Assembly (NCBI GenBank): GCA_025526995.1
Contig: JAHLKG010000004.1
Coordinates: 1,054,001-1,118,000 of the forward strand
Length of the DNA: 64,000 nucleotides
Source of the DNA: Powellomyces hirtus
Lineage: Eukaryota > Chytridiomycota > Chytridiomycetes > Spizellomycetales > Powellomycetaceae
Reading direction: 5' to 3'
Part shown: positions 1 through 10,823 of the stretch, in pieces
Numbering within the stretch: position 1 is the first letter of the stretch
How the letters are laid out: the number at the start of each line of letters is the position of its first letter
The notes under the pieces: model-generated
Databases searched by the model: none
Told to the model about the DNA's origin: nothing
Seen by the model: only the letters and a program-made list of their open reading frames with translations
Made by a program: the position numbers and the translations under genes

Positions 1-3000
1 AGCGAAGCTGCTGAGAGCAGAACAGGAAAGGGTGGACTCTGCTAACGGAGAATTTCAAGCCACCCTTGAGTCAATGAATCTGGTCCCCACGCTAGAGAAA
101 TTAAAGCGGCTGTCAAAATCCTCAACCCATCGAACAGATGGTATGGCTGTTCCCGATGAGATCTTCAGATTCGCTAGCGATGTGCAGGCTTCCGATACCG
201 CAGGCAAGAGGGCGGAAGAGCTTTTGGAGCTGCTTGATGGATTCAAACGGAAGGTTCGAGAGGTCTTGGACGAAATGGGTTTTTCTTTGGATAAGGAGCA
301 GCACGAGTGTGAAGCGATGAGAGTATGTCGGCGTGAGCTTTTTTGCGACAATTGTTAGCCGATATCCTGCTAACGCGTTTTGACAGGCCAAATTCAATGA
401 GCTCTGGTCTCAGGAACCGTCAGGCCAACTTACATCCAGGATGCGCGAAGAAATACGCCAACATCGTGATTCTTTTGAAAAGGCTATGGGCACTGATGGC
501 GTACTGCAAGGCAATCTGGAGGAATCAAAATCAATCATCGATATCCTTCGGCGGCCACGAGATGGCATTGAGGCATCATTTGCCGAGCGACTCAGTACAT
601 CGGGCTCTGCGAAGCGTGGAAGCCAGATAGCCAATTTGATTGACGGCACAGATGATGGAAGTGCTGGCCTGGGGATTCTGAACGAACAGATTATGATCGA
701 GAAAATGGATGGCTTGCTGTCGAGACTGAGATCACTGAAAAAGGAGCGTTCAGATCTCGTAGAAGAACTTAAAACAAAGGTTCGTCGACGAGGCAATCTG
801 TGTCGCAATTGGTATCTCTTGCTGATTGAATATTTCCTTGTGCAGTTGCATCAAGATGACATATCTTCACTCTTGTTGCTAAACAAGAATAAGGAGGCCC
901 ATGTCTTCCAAGCCGAGCTTTCAAAGTTCAAGCCCTTGCAGGGAAGGTTGTCTGCTAATTTGCAGGCGCACTCTCAATTCCTGAGGGATTTGGCCAATGA
1001 CTTCAACAAGCTGCAAACGTCATCCGACACAATCAGGTCCATCGAAGTTACAGAAAAGAAGAAGATGGCGTTGGTGAAAGAATGGGAGCATTCATACCAG
1101 CTATGGAAAGAAGCAAAGGATGGTTTGAACCGTGGAATCCAATTTTACTCGAGTTTGGGCGATTTGGTCGAGTCGTTGCGATCGTCAGTTAATGACTTCG
1201 TGAACAGGCGCGAACAGGAGCGCGCTCAACTTGCTAAAACGCTTGAGGAAAGCGAGGCAGAACGACGACAGAATTCCCTGAGAGAGCAGTTGCAACGACT
1301 TAGTGTCGCGCCGGCGGCTAACTCCCCTGGAACCAGTGGGTCTCCTTCTCTTCAGTCCCCAAGACCTCAGCAGTCCTCCGCGGCGCTTGTGAACGAATCA
1401 GTGCAGCCGCCGCGTGCATCGCCTGCCCAACCGTTTCTTCCTTTCGATGCTCCGGCGCCGCAACAGGTTTTGAGCCACCCAGCCAGCAGTCCCTACACCT
1501 TCCCGAGTACACAGACATATGACGCTGGACGCCCACGGACGTATGCTCCACAGCTGCCTTCCAGTCCTCCCTCTTCTGTGGGTCGGCCAGAAGTGCAACC
1601 TTTTGCACCGCCTCCTCCATCTCCGCAAGCCGCGCAACCGCAACACTACCCGTTCCCAACCGGACCGCTGTCACCGATGCCGCCCCATGCACCGCATCAT
1701 GCGCCGCAGGGTGGCAGCCACCCTCCCGCACCTGCTCCTGGGGCATATCACCCTCAGACGTACGCCGGACCACCTGTCCAGAACGCTGCATATGGCGCGG
1801 GCGCATCTTCACCGAGCCCTACAGCTTCGCACCACTCTGACGGATTTCCGCATCAGCAGGCCAGCAGTGGTGCTTATTTGTACCAACAGCCGCCGCCGCA
1901 ACAGCAGCAGCACGCGCCTCAAGGGCTACGATCTAATCCACAGGTCCCACAACTGCAGCAGCAGCCCACTAATTTCCCCGCGCACCAGATTCCTTCTTAC
2001 GGTGGAGACTCTTCGTATGCCCGGCCGCAGTATGGAAACACATCTGGCTATGCGCCCGCTCCTGGATATACAGCAGGCAGCCCGTCTGTTGGCGCCTCCA
2101 GTCCTCACGGTCCCTCAACCAGCGGCTATAGTGCAGGGCCATCGTTCCCTCCGCCCAGGTCGTCTATTGACATGCAGAGACCTGGAGCGCAAAGTCCACA
2201 GCCTTACGGCGGTCCGCCACTGCCACCCAAGCCATTCGCCCGGAACCCATCAGTTGACCATGGTCGTATTCCACAAGGACAACCATCGTACGGAGCTCCT
2301 GCTAACCCGCAAGGGCATCCATCCTACGGAGCTCCTCCTGCGCCTCAAGGTCAATCCTACCAACCGACTCCAGGTCAGGCTTATCAATCAGCGGCGAATC
2401 CGCAAAGTGTACATCACCCGGCCCCTCCTGGACGTCAACAGGGACCACCGGTGCATGGGGAATACCGTCAGTCAGCCGCTGCATCTCAGTATCAATCGGG
2501 ACCAGGTCCACAAGGACCGACGCCGGCTCCTCGCCCGCAAGCGTACCAGCCGTTCGGCGGTCCAATACCCGCGCCGCAGCAGCAACAGGGTTATGGCCAG
2601 CACCCGCAGCAAGGTCCTGGTGGATACCCGCCCCAGCAGCCGGCACGGCCTCAAGGTAACACGTATGCACCCGCCCCTTACGCTCAGCAGCAACCGCAGG
2701 CGCAGGGTGGACCCGGGGCTCAGTATGGTCCTCCCAAGCCGCAGCAGTACCCTCCACAGCATCCACAGGGTCAGCCGCAGCAGCAGTATCAACCACCCCA
2801 GCATCAGCAACAGCAACAGTATCCACCGCAACAGCAACAACAGGCCCCTGGTCAACATTATGGCGGTCCGCTGCCATCCCAGCAGCAACTATATGGACAG
2901 CTGCCCCAGCAGCCGCAATCGCAGCAGCCACAATATGCTGCGCAACCTCAGGGTGGTTACGGTCCGCCTCAGGGCCAGTTCGCAGGGAACCCGCCTCCTC

Positions 3001-3164
3001 CCGCCCAATATGCTCAGCCTGGACCTGGACAAGCTCTGCAACCTGGCGGTCCTCAAAGTTACTACAACCCGCAGCAACAGCAACAGCAGCAACAGCCGCA
3101 GCTGCAGCAACATTCTAACCAGAATTGGAACCGCGGGACCAGTTCGGGGTCTTTGTTGGATTGA
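1..3164 (+). CDS. ALIX/Bro1-family ESCRT adaptor, 3' part (5' end outside window)
   Basis: Exons: before 1 to 322, 387-779, 846-3164; the reading frame enters at base 2. The visible part starts inside a helical, coiled-coil-like region with the character of the V domain of ALIX/Bro1/PalA proteins (for example the stretch DDISSLLLLNKN), followed from about base 1310 by some 600 residues rich in Pro, Gln, Gly and Tyr. That order, a V-shaped coiled coil then a Pro/Gln-rich tail, is the C-terminal half of the family; the N-terminal Bro1 domain that binds ESCRT-III must lie upstream of the window. Known family roles are endosomal sorting and, for PalA/Rim20, pH signalling; the sequence here does not separate the two. 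The second intron (780-845, 66 bp) has no stop and keeps frame. Glutamine runs near the end are imperfect CAG/CAA tracts. Confidence 0.8.
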
Positions 3165-3871
3165 TTGGAAACGTGTAAATTGGGAGTTTGAGCAATTGTT
3201 GAGAAATGATGAAATTTCCCTTTTTTTTCGCTCTTTTGTTCATCGCTTTTGTAGTGGCTGATTATCTTTTCCCTTGTCCTTTTCTGTTTTGGTGTGCATA
3301 TATTTTGAAATCATCTTCTGGCTTTGAACGACTGGACCCATGTGCGAGCGCCCATAAATCCCCCCCAACGCGCTCGTTCATGCACGCGAACGCGCAGCAT
3401 CTGCTGACATAATCGGCTTCCCTTGTTCCCACGCCCTTTCTCATCCCCGGGCCTTTCTTTTTCCTTCGATATTCATTGCTTCCCGGCTTTCGAAACAGAG
3501 ATATACTCTTTGAGCGGCAGGACCGGCTTGGAGGGGTTTTTACACCTTTAGATAGATAGATCTACATTACGGATCCGGTTTATCACTCGCAGTCAAAATT
3601 ACAGCCACGCGACACACGACACAAGGGACGTTGGACGCTGTTTTACTGTGCTTTAGTGTGTTACGCACGGAGGAGAATCTTGCCGTCCCCCTTTGGCAGA
3701 GTCAGGAGACCCCAAGCACAGATTTTGGGTTTTGGAGAAAGGGAAAGCGACAGGGTGTTGATTTTCGGAGGAGAAATTCGACGGGCGGAAGAAAGGGAAC
3801 CCGCGAGAAGAGGCGACCGGGCTAAAGGCAAAGGGAAATAGAAGGAAATAGAGCGTTAAAAAGGCGGTGGG
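3165..3871. other. Intergenic, Bro1-like 3' side and promoter of next gene
   Basis: About 700 bases with no convincing coding frame. It has T-rich sequence just after the upstream stop, a short run of GATA repeats near 3551-3561, and purine-rich sequence (GGAAA/GAAGG) before the ATG at 3872. Small open frames here lack coding character. Confidence 0.5.
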
Positions 3872-4946
3872 ATGGTTGGAATTGGCCGGAAGAAGGGCAG
3901 GGCGAAGAAGTCCGTTAATGCGGTACGTTTCATACGAGTATTTTCATTTCATCTTTTTTCCTATCGTCTGAACTCTATGCTTTGGGTGTTTCTGCTCTAG
4001 TTGATCCTGGCAACGGGCGTGATAGCCACGCCCTCGGTGCCCTGCTTTTTCTCCGCCATCAAGATGCATTTACGGGCGCGGACGAAAGCCGACACTGCAC
4101 CTGTGATTGCGCCGCGAACACTCGCTCCCCCACTGCATCAACAACACACAGCTGCTGTGCCTCCGTTATTGGCTGGACCAAGTTCGTTGCCGAGTTTGGC
4201 GACGACGAGACGAGCGCAGAGTTTGAGCGTGTTGCCGATGAATGTGAGGGGTGGGGTGGGTGGGGCGGGCAGAGGACTACAGCAGCAACATCAGCAGCAG
4301 CAGCAGCAGGGTGGGGTGATACAGATACAACCGCAGGACGGGACAAAACAGAACGAATATACTGTCCACCCTCCACCTTTCCGAGAAGAAGAAGAAGAGG
4401 ACGGAGCGAGATACGACGAGCCACGGTTCTTAAATGCGATCCCCAAGGCTGCTGATTGCGCCTCACCACCACGGAATACTCACAATGATCATGATGATGG
4501 CGATGATGCTAACGACGGGGAAGAAGAGCTGGACTTTGATGCCGAATTCGGGTTCACGGTCACGCCTGCGATGCCACTGGTGTTTTTGGGGACGAACCAG
4601 TATGGGAATAAAAGCGGTGGAGACCCAAAACAGCAAGAAACACCACCACAACCGCACCAAGCGACACCCAGGGGTCCCAAAAGCAAGCCCCCAAATGTAA
4701 TCACCGGTGGTGGGGCGAGTGGTGGTGTAGAGGACCGCAACATTTCCCCGCGGCGCATCCAGTCTGCCCCGACTAATATGTTGAAAATGTATGACGAATC
4801 CTTACTGCTCGCGAATGAGGACGATGATGAGTTTGATGAGGAGGCGGGGGTGAACAAGGATGAATGGTTTGTGCCCTCTGTGAAAGCCAAAGCGGAGCGC
4901 CGGTTGGGACGGGGTGGACTTGTGGGTGTGCCCCCCGTGCATGCTC

Positions 4947-4990
<44 letters not shown>

Positions 4991-5808
4991 GATAACAATG
5001 GTGTTGAGAATGGGAGACTGCAGATGGATAGTGGTGGTGGTGCGCCTGGTGGTGGTGGGGCGGGGATGGAGAGCTGGGACGATGATTTTGACGATGATCA
5101 CGGGGGAGGCGGTGACGATGCGGAAATGAACGGAGGGAAGGATGGAGCGGCAGGTGGGGGACTACTGCACATCCCGCGCGCAGTGCGGGAGCTGCAGACG
5201 CAGATTAAAGGCGATGCCGTGAATTTGAAAAAGTTTGCGTTGCATATTGAAGGTAAAAAAAAATGTTCAGTCAAACATCTGCCCATCCATGATTGCTGAA
5301 TATGGGGTTGTTATTTTTCGTTCTCTTAGATCTCCGTCTCCTCCACTCGGACGCATCCGACATGGCCGCCGGCGTGCCCGCCTCGCGCCTCGCTCCCTTG
5401 CAATCGCAGTACGCGCGTGAATTGACACGGGTGCAAGTCTTGCTCGCGTTGGGGGATTCGTCCGACGACGACGGCGACGCAACACGGCCCCAACAACACA
5501 ACTCCCGACACCTCTCAGTGCCACCACACCAAGCAGCACCAACAGAACACCACATGCACGTCCTGGTCGAGATGCTCATCACCGGGCCCGACCACCACAG
5601 CCAGCAAAAGAAAAAGACGGGAGGGGGTGGGGGATTGTCACCCGCAGCCGTGAAGAGCTTGCAGCAGATGGTGGCGGACGGCACGCTGGTATTTGGGGTG
5701 GAACTGGTACCCGCCTTGTTGAAGCACATGGGCCCGCTAAAGATAGCGTTGGCGGGGTATGTGGCAGAGTTGAGGCGGGTGTTGCTGGGAGCTGGGGATG
5801 ATTCGTGA
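3872..5808 (+). CDS. Acidic low-complexity protein, candidate Byr4/Bfa1-like septation-network scaffold
   Basis: Exons 3872-3922, 4001-5252, 5330-5808 (593 aa); both introns are GT-AG and the joins keep frame. A basic N-terminus is followed by a Gln-rich stretch, acidic blocks, a run of 13 Asp coded by pure GAC repeats, and a WDDDFDDD motif near residue 370. The C-terminal part is predicted helical, with a join reading LKKFALHIEDLRLLH. Inference: the W-(D/E)-DDF motif, followed by a conserved helix with regularly spaced Leu and Phe, recalls Byr4/Bfa1, the scaffold half of the GTPase-activating pair of the septation-initiation/mitotic-exit network. The resemblance is from memory of the family pattern and is weak; the gene itself is well supported. 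The start at 3872 is chosen because a short basic exon joins in phase through a good 78-bp intron. Confidence 0.7.
4949..4987 (+). repeat. Perfect (GAC)13 trinucleotide repeat, coding poly-Asp
   Basis: Thirteen uninterrupted GAC codons inside the acidic Byr4-like gene, giving a run of 13 Asp. No GAT interrupts the run, which is the pattern expected of recent replication slippage. Confidence 0.95.
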
Positions 5809-5930
5809 TGATAAGAACCAAAGGAGAAAAAAAAAAAACACAGCACGATTCTGAGGCGGGTATTTAATATTAGATAAAACTGTATATACAAATGATGAAC
5901 AAACACGAAAGCAGGAACGAGCCGAAAAGT

Positions 5931-5952
5931 GAGAGAGAGAGAGAGAGAGAGA
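5931..5952. repeat. (GA)11 microsatellite
   Basis: Simple GA dinucleotide run in the short spacer between the convergent Byr4-like and YJU2 genes. Confidence 0.9.
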
Positions 5953-6041
5953 AAAAGCAAAAAGCCAAGAAAACGTTTGGAGGCCAAACACGTAGACCAG
6001 CGCTGCGGGTTCGAGGAGGGGCGTTACGTTTCAGGGGGCGC

Positions 6042-7055
6042 TCAATCCGACTCTTGATCACTGTCGGTGTCGCTATATGTGCCACCCAGTAAGGACAGGG
6101 CAGAGGGTTTTTGCGCGGGTGGTGGTATTGGTGGTTTTGCTGCTGCTAATGACGACGTCAAAGATGATGATGATGATGGTTGGGTGGTTGATCCAGCTGG
6201 CGGTGATGCTGGTTTCTTCTTTTTGACGAGGATGCCAAAATCAGCAGCTGTCGGTTGTTTGCGTTTGTTGGTGGCAGCGACGGTTGCGCCGCTACTGCTA
6301 GTTTTGCTATGAATGATGTTGTTGTTCTTCAAGAACGAGTCATTGGCCGAGTCAAGCTCCGGATTGAGTTTCTTCAACAACGCAATCGCATCCTCATCTT
6401 CATCCTCCTCTTCAATCCGCTTCACCGCCTCTCCATCAATTCCAAAAAACACTGCCTTGGCCACCCTCTCGTCCTCCTCATCAATCAGCCGCTGTCGTTC
6501 CGCTTTCGCCGTCATCGAGTCCTGAATCAGATTATCCAGCACCGCATCCGAGTCCACGCGTTCCGTTTTCGCATTGCGCATGCGGATTTCATCGAGTGCG
6601 TCAAGGATATCCATTTCGCGTTTCGAGTCCAGGGTCCGGTTTTCCAGGGCCGCCATGGGGTTGTTTTCCTCCGCGGCCGCGCGGGATGCTCTCGCCGCTT
6701 CCGTCGCATCATCGTCGTCGCGCCACGGCTCGAAATTCCTCACTGCACCGTGTTCAGCGACATAGTCGGCTTTCTGCGGGTCCGTCTTGAATGTGATTTC
6801 GCCGGAACACCGCGGGCAGCGGATATAGAATCGAAACACCTGGATGCCGAGATAGTCTTCCCCGTCGACGCGTTCTTTGCGGGCATTGAATTTTTTGCCC
6901 TTGTAGACGTATTCGCCGCAGATGGTGCATTGCATCGAGAAGGGTGTCATGAGACGGACTTTGTGTTGTTGGTCCTTGGGGAGTTTGCGCCGTGGGATTT
7001 TCGACGGGTCGAAATCGGGGGGGAAGTACTTGTTGAGGACTTTGCGTTCGGACAT
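6042..7055 (-). CDS. YJU2: Splicing factor YJU2/CCDC94 homologue
   Basis: Single-exon gene, 337 aa, beginning MSERKVLNKYFPPDFDPSKI, which is the hallmark N-terminus of the Yju2/CCDC94 family. Two CxxC pairs (C43/C46 and C80/C83) form the zinc site; between them are the basic KGKKFNARKE and the FRFYIRCPRC strand typical of the family. A helical acidic middle region (residues 105-235) and a disordered Ser/Thr/Pro C-terminus follow. The family joins the Prp19-associated spliceosome and promotes the first catalytic step, at branching. The absence of introns is unusual for this locus. It is divergent from ISD11 across about 320 bp, so the two may share a promoter region. Confidence 0.95.
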   Translation of the reverse strand: MSERKVLNKYFPPDFDPSKIPRRKLPKDQQHKVRLMTPFSMQCTICGEYVYKGKKFNARKERVDGEDYLGIQVFRFYIRCPRCSGEITFKTDPQKADYVAEHGAVRNFEPWRDDDDATEAARASRAAAEENNPMAALENRTLDSKREMDILDALDEIRMRNAKTERVDSDAVLDNLIQDSMTAKAERQRLIDEEDERVAKAVFFGIDGEAVKRIEEEDEDEDAIALLKKLNPELDSANDSFLKNNNIIHSKTSSSGATVAATNKRKQPTAADFGILVKKKKPASPPAGSTTQPSSSSSLTSSLAAAKPPIPPPAQKPSALSLLGGTYSDTDSDQESD

Positions 7056-7375
7056 TGTGCAAAATGTAAGAGCGGTAGGTTACAGTCAAGGTCGTGGAAC
7101 GAAAAGCAGATTGGTATTGATGTGGTGCGGGAAATTGGGCCAGTAGGATGAATGGCCCCGAGAGGTTGATGGCAAGAAAGTGGAAACCGGAAGCGAGAAC
7201 TGCTGCCGGAAGTCCAACTGCGCAGATGACTAATAAAAATCATGTGACATGCTTGGATTCTTTGGCTAGTTCTACATGGAACCAGCACAGCCACCCACCA
7301 CCTGCGCCCTCATCTCGGATCTTCCCTCTCTGACAAACACCCCCATTTTTCCCATCCTTCAACAAAATTCCAAAG
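7056..7375. promoter_or_regulatory. Divergent promoter region YJU2 / ISD11
   Basis: 320 bases between the two start codons, pointing away from each other. No TATA box stands out. There is a pyrimidine-rich stretch with CCACC and CCCTCT repeats just before the ISD11 ATG. No gene is seen inside. Confidence 0.5.
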
Positions 7376-7636
7376 ATGGCACCTTCAACAACCCCCCAAG
7401 TCCTGTCCCTCTACCGCTCCCTCCTGCGGGCAGGTCGAGTCTTCCACACGCACAACTACCGCGACTACGTGCACCGCCGCACCCGCGACGCCTTCCGCGC
7501 CGCCGCCGGCGAAACCGACCCGGTGAAAATTGCAGAACTGATTGCCGCGGGCCAGCGGGATCTGGAAGTGACGCGGCGCCAGGCGTGGTTGAATGCCCAG
7601 TTCAAGGCGGATAAGTCGGTCGTGGAACATGCGTAG
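7376..7636 (+). CDS. ISD11: Mitochondrial Fe-S assembly LYR protein ISD11/LYRM4
   Basis: 86 aa, one exon. The LYR motif (LSLYRSLLRAG, residues 10-20) opens a three-helix Complex1_LYR fold. The order HNYRDYVHRRTRDAFR, a middle segment with DPVKIAELI, then LEVTRRQAWLNAQF and a VVEHA end matches the Isd11/LYRM4 subfamily rather than other LYR proteins. Isd11 binds and stabilises the cysteine desulfurase Nfs1 together with acyl carrier protein in the mitochondrial matrix. Length is normal for the family. No separate presequence is obvious; small LYR proteins often lack one. Confidence 0.93.
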   Translation: MAPSTTPQVLSLYRSLLRAGRVFHTHNYRDYVHRRTRDAFRAAAGETDPVKIAELIAAGQRDLEVTRRQAWLNAQFKADKSVVEHA

Positions 7637-8408
7637 AGGAAAAGAAACACGGGAGGAGAGGAGAATGAACCGAGGTGGGAAGGAATGGAAATAAGCTCCC
7701 CGACACACAACACACACATACATACACACGACACTTCCGCCGACGAATTACACCACACGCTTGCGTAAACGAACCCAATCAGGCATACCAACCATCTCCC
7801 CACGCACAACTATCACATACAATCGCAGGAGTCGGATCCGGGGGGGTGGGGCTTTTTTCCATGCTCGTCTCGAAACGGCATGCCCCGCTGTCAGTCTTTT
7901 TGGAAAACAACTTTCACCCGCGTTGTTGGCGGAATGGGCACACAGATATACCGATTGGGCACAGTCACGCCAGTTGCGGGAGGAGATATCTGCAAATCGA
8001 GAGGAGTTGGGTTGTTAAAGAGAAGGGGCGGGAGGATGGGGAGCCGGAAATGTACTTTGTAGAGAGAGCGTAGCTCTCTACTGTTGTCTCTAGCTTGTCA
8101 TTGTCATGTAGTGAGTTTGATTTCCAGAATCACACATTGTCGAAGGCATTCATTTATCCAGTGGTTTTGTCATGTTTCTCAAAAATGTATATTTGGCTAT
8201 CGTATAAACCTTTGCAAACGCTCAGAAAGCGCCGTCCCTCGCTCAGATACCTGTGTAAACCGAGGCTTTGTGTAAGGAGCAGGCTATATGTAAGGAATGG
8301 TGGAAAGGAAATGCCTGGGAATATGGATCAAAGACAAATGTCCTTCAAAATGTAGTTCTAGGGGTCTTGAATGTGTAAATCCGGATGTGAATGGGTAACC
8401 CGCGGAAT
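7637..8408. other. Intergenic between ISD11 and chitin deacetylase (convergent)
   Basis: About 770 bases downstream of both genes. It holds CA-rich sequence near 7702-7735 and a hairpin-like inverted repeat near 8061-8080 (AGAGAGCG...GCTCTCTAC). Open frames of up to 130 codons here overlap each other in several frames and lack family signatures; I see no gene. Confidence 0.5.
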
Positions 8409-9779
8409 CTAGGCCATGAGAAAGAAGCCAGCCAGGGCCGCAAAACCAGCGAACCCGGCAATCGCCTGTGGCTTGGCCGCAGCGTTATCGACCTGGGCGT
8501 TTGGCGCAGGAGTCTTGGTTGGGACGGGCGTCACTGTGGAGTAGAGTGTTCGCTTGGGAGCCGGGGACGTGGTGGCAGTGGCGGTCGGGGACGGGACAGC
8601 CGAGCTGGCGACGGTTCCGTTTCCGCCCTGGTAAGCGCTTCGACCCAAACATTGACCAACGGGCATGATGGTCAACGGGAAGTTGGGGGTGGCTTGTACG
8701 GCTTTGAGGACTGCAATGGATTTGGCGGTGGTGAGGGGAGAGATGTTGTGTTGGAGGGAGACGAATCCCGGCTGCGGGGTGAACCAAGTCTGGACAGTCT
8801 TGAGTGTGTTTTCGACGGGAGTTCCGTCCGTGTCTTCTGCGCTCCGGGCCTGGTTCCACAGAATGTTTTCGTAGCCGAGAGCGCCGATGATGGCACGGAC
8901 ACGGTCATCCACGTCGCCAAAGGGCGGGCGGAAGAATTTGGGTTTGAGTCCCGTGGCGCGGACAATCCAGGCTTCGGTGTACAGGATTTCGGCAACGATT
9001 TGCTCGTTGGTGAGGGAGGTGAGGGCACTGTGGGTCCATGTGTGAGAAGCGATCTCGTGACCCGCGTCAGCGAGGGCTTTGAGTTCAGCGGATTGGAAGT
9101 AAGCGGGGGATCCAGCGACAAAGAAGGTGGCTTTGAGGTTCATGGCGGTGAGTTGGGCCCGGAGGTCAACGGTTCCGGGCGCGTCGGCAGCTCCGGTGGG
9201 TCCGTCGTCAAAGGTGATTCCCCAGGCGTTGGTGGCAGGGCAGTTTTGGACGTCGGGCAGGTAGCCATTGGCGGCGGCCGCGCGGAAGCAGCCCGCGGGG
9301 GCGTGACAGTTCGCAGCCTGGGCCGCAGCGCCTCCTGGGTACACGACCTCTCCGACTCCAATGGCGGTTTGCCGGGACGGTCTCAGAGCGAGGATGGCGG
9401 GCGGGACGACTGCAGTGACTCGATTCATTCCCTCCACGACCAGAGGGCTGGCGAGCAAGGCAGGGACGTTGATCCCACCTTTCCGCTGATCCGCATCGGG
9501 CCACTGGGTGGGCATGTTGGGGTAGGTGGCCGCGGCGGGGGAAACGGGGCCATTAGCGGGAGGTGCGGGCGCTTGTGGTGGGAGGGGAGCGGCGGGGGGT
9601 GCAGGGGCTGGGACAGCAGGAGGAACGGCGGGCCCGGGGGCGGGGACCGGAGCAGCTGGGGTGGCAGCAGGAGCAGCTGGTGCACGAGGGGATGTGGTTG
9701 CCTGGGCTGAGACTGTGGCGGGGCCGGCGACGGCGAGGGCCAGCACGCAGACGGAAGCAATGTTCGAGAATGCGGGCAT
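8409..9779 (-). CDS. Secreted, probably GPI-anchored chitin deacetylase (CE4, NodB domain)
   Basis: 456 aa, single exon. The start is taken at the second Met of the frame because MPAFSNIASVCVLALAVAG is a good signal peptide. Residues 27-80 are an Ala/Pro linker. The NodB catalytic domain spans about 185-350: motif 1 TFDDGP (D191, D192), motif 2 SHTWTH (H246, H250 bind metal), motif 3 RPPFGD (R284), and a late LQHN histidine (H344). All catalytic and metal residues are present. A Ser/Thr/Pro linker and a hydrophobic C-terminus (AIAGFAGFAALAGFFLMA) look like a GPI-anchor signal. The enzyme converts chitin to chitosan by removing N-acetyl groups at the cell surface, a cell-wall function. Confidence 0.93.
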   Translation of the reverse strand: MPAFSNIASVCVLALAVAGPATVSAQATTSPRAPAAPAATPAAPVPAPGPAVPPAVPAPAPPAAPLPPQAPAPPANGPVSPAAATYPNMPTQWPDADQRKGGINVPALLASPLVVEGMNRVTAVVPPAILALRPSRQTAIGVGEVVYPGGAAAQAANCHAPAGCFRAAAANGYLPDVQNCPATNAWGITFDDGPTGAADAPGTVDLRAQLTAMNLKATFFVAGSPAYFQSAELKALADAGHEIASHTWTHSALTSLTNEQIVAEILYTEAWIVRATGLKPKFFRPPFGDVDDRVRAIIGALGYENILWNQARSAEDTDGTPVENTLKTVQTWFTPQPGFVSLQHNISPLTTAKSIAVLKAVQATPNFPLTIMPVGQCLGRSAYQGGNGTVASSAVPSPTATATTSPAPKRTLYSTVTPVPTKTPAPNAQVDNAAAKPQAIAGFAGFAALAGFFLMA

Positions 9780-10580
9780 GGTTGACGGATGTGGGAGTGG
9801 TAAAATGCAAAAATGGAGGCCGGGGGCGCCTCGGAGGGTGGGCGGGTTATAAGGGAAACTCAACGGAATTCAAGCAAGCAACCATCAATCATCATCAGCC
9901 CCTGGCGGAACGCACGAAAGAAAGGAGAAGGAAACTTGAAGGAAGAAGGAGGGAGGTTGCTGAAACGCGTCAAAAGCGCTTGTTTTCTTTTTTCCTCATC
10001 ATTTCGCGCAACCTCCCCGTAGCTGAGCAAGTGCAATTTAGACATGACTCCACCTGTGGGACTACTAAGTTCAGTCAGTCACCGTCACAGTCGTCGTTCG
10101 TCGTTCGTCGTTTGAGCACTTCCCCCCTTCCCTTGCTGTGCTTCACTTCAGGCTGAGGCGATGATGATGACTGGGGAGGAAGGGAGTGAGACTGATTCGC
10201 TTACCTAAACACATGGCATCTGAATCACTGGCTGAAACACAGGGGGCGGAGGGGGGCCGCGGAGCGTGTCCGAGTCTCGATTGATAAAATTTGCGCGCCG
10301 TGGGCTTGACACTCGTTTCGTTTCGTGTTCCCACCGCCCGTGGATTGCGATTGCCACGAGGGCAAAATGTCCCCCACGTGTCGGCCGCTTGGCGAGAGCT
10401 GTGCTTTGTGACGGGGAGTAGAAGGGCTGTGCAAAATAAAGCGCGCGTCACACCACTTATCAACGACAACAAAAGTGACAGCGATTCAATCAATGGGGCA
10501 AAGACTCCAATATACATATTCCAAAGCATAATGATAAATGCACAACGAGGGCTCACAAAATTGTCTTGTCGGGGGGACGT
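9780..10580. other. Intergenic, chitin deacetylase promoter
   Basis: 800 bases between the chitin deacetylase start and the end of the VPS9 gene, both on the minus strand. It includes GAAGGA-rich sequence (9925-9955) and direct CGTCGTT repeats near 10090-10112. No gene recognised. Confidence 0.5.
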
Positions 10581-10791
10581 TCAGCCCTGATGATGTTTCA
10601 ACCGCGCCCACAGGCGGTCCGGTGCGGCAGGGGTCGATGCTGCTGCTGCTCCTGATGGTGATGGAATGGGTGTAGCAGCAGCAGCAGCAGCAGTACCACC
10701 CGCACCTCTAAATGGCCACATGCCCGAAATCCCCCTCCCAATCGAATCCAACACCACCGCTCCTCCTGCCAGCACTTGTTGATGCACCATT

Positions 10792-10823
<32 letters not shown>

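Noticed and set aside
1519..3261. 580-codon frame overlapping the Bro1-like tail
   Set aside because: Arg/Ser-rich shadow produced by Pro/Gln codons read in another frame.
7675..8073. 132-codon open frame between ISD11 and chitin deacetylase
   Set aside because: It overlaps other frames of similar size, has no family pattern, and lies in a convergent 3' region.
8391..9710. 439-codon open frame antisense to chitin deacetylase
   Set aside because: A shadow of the GC-rich coding strand; Gly/Arg-rich with no motifs, while the minus strand carries every NodB motif.
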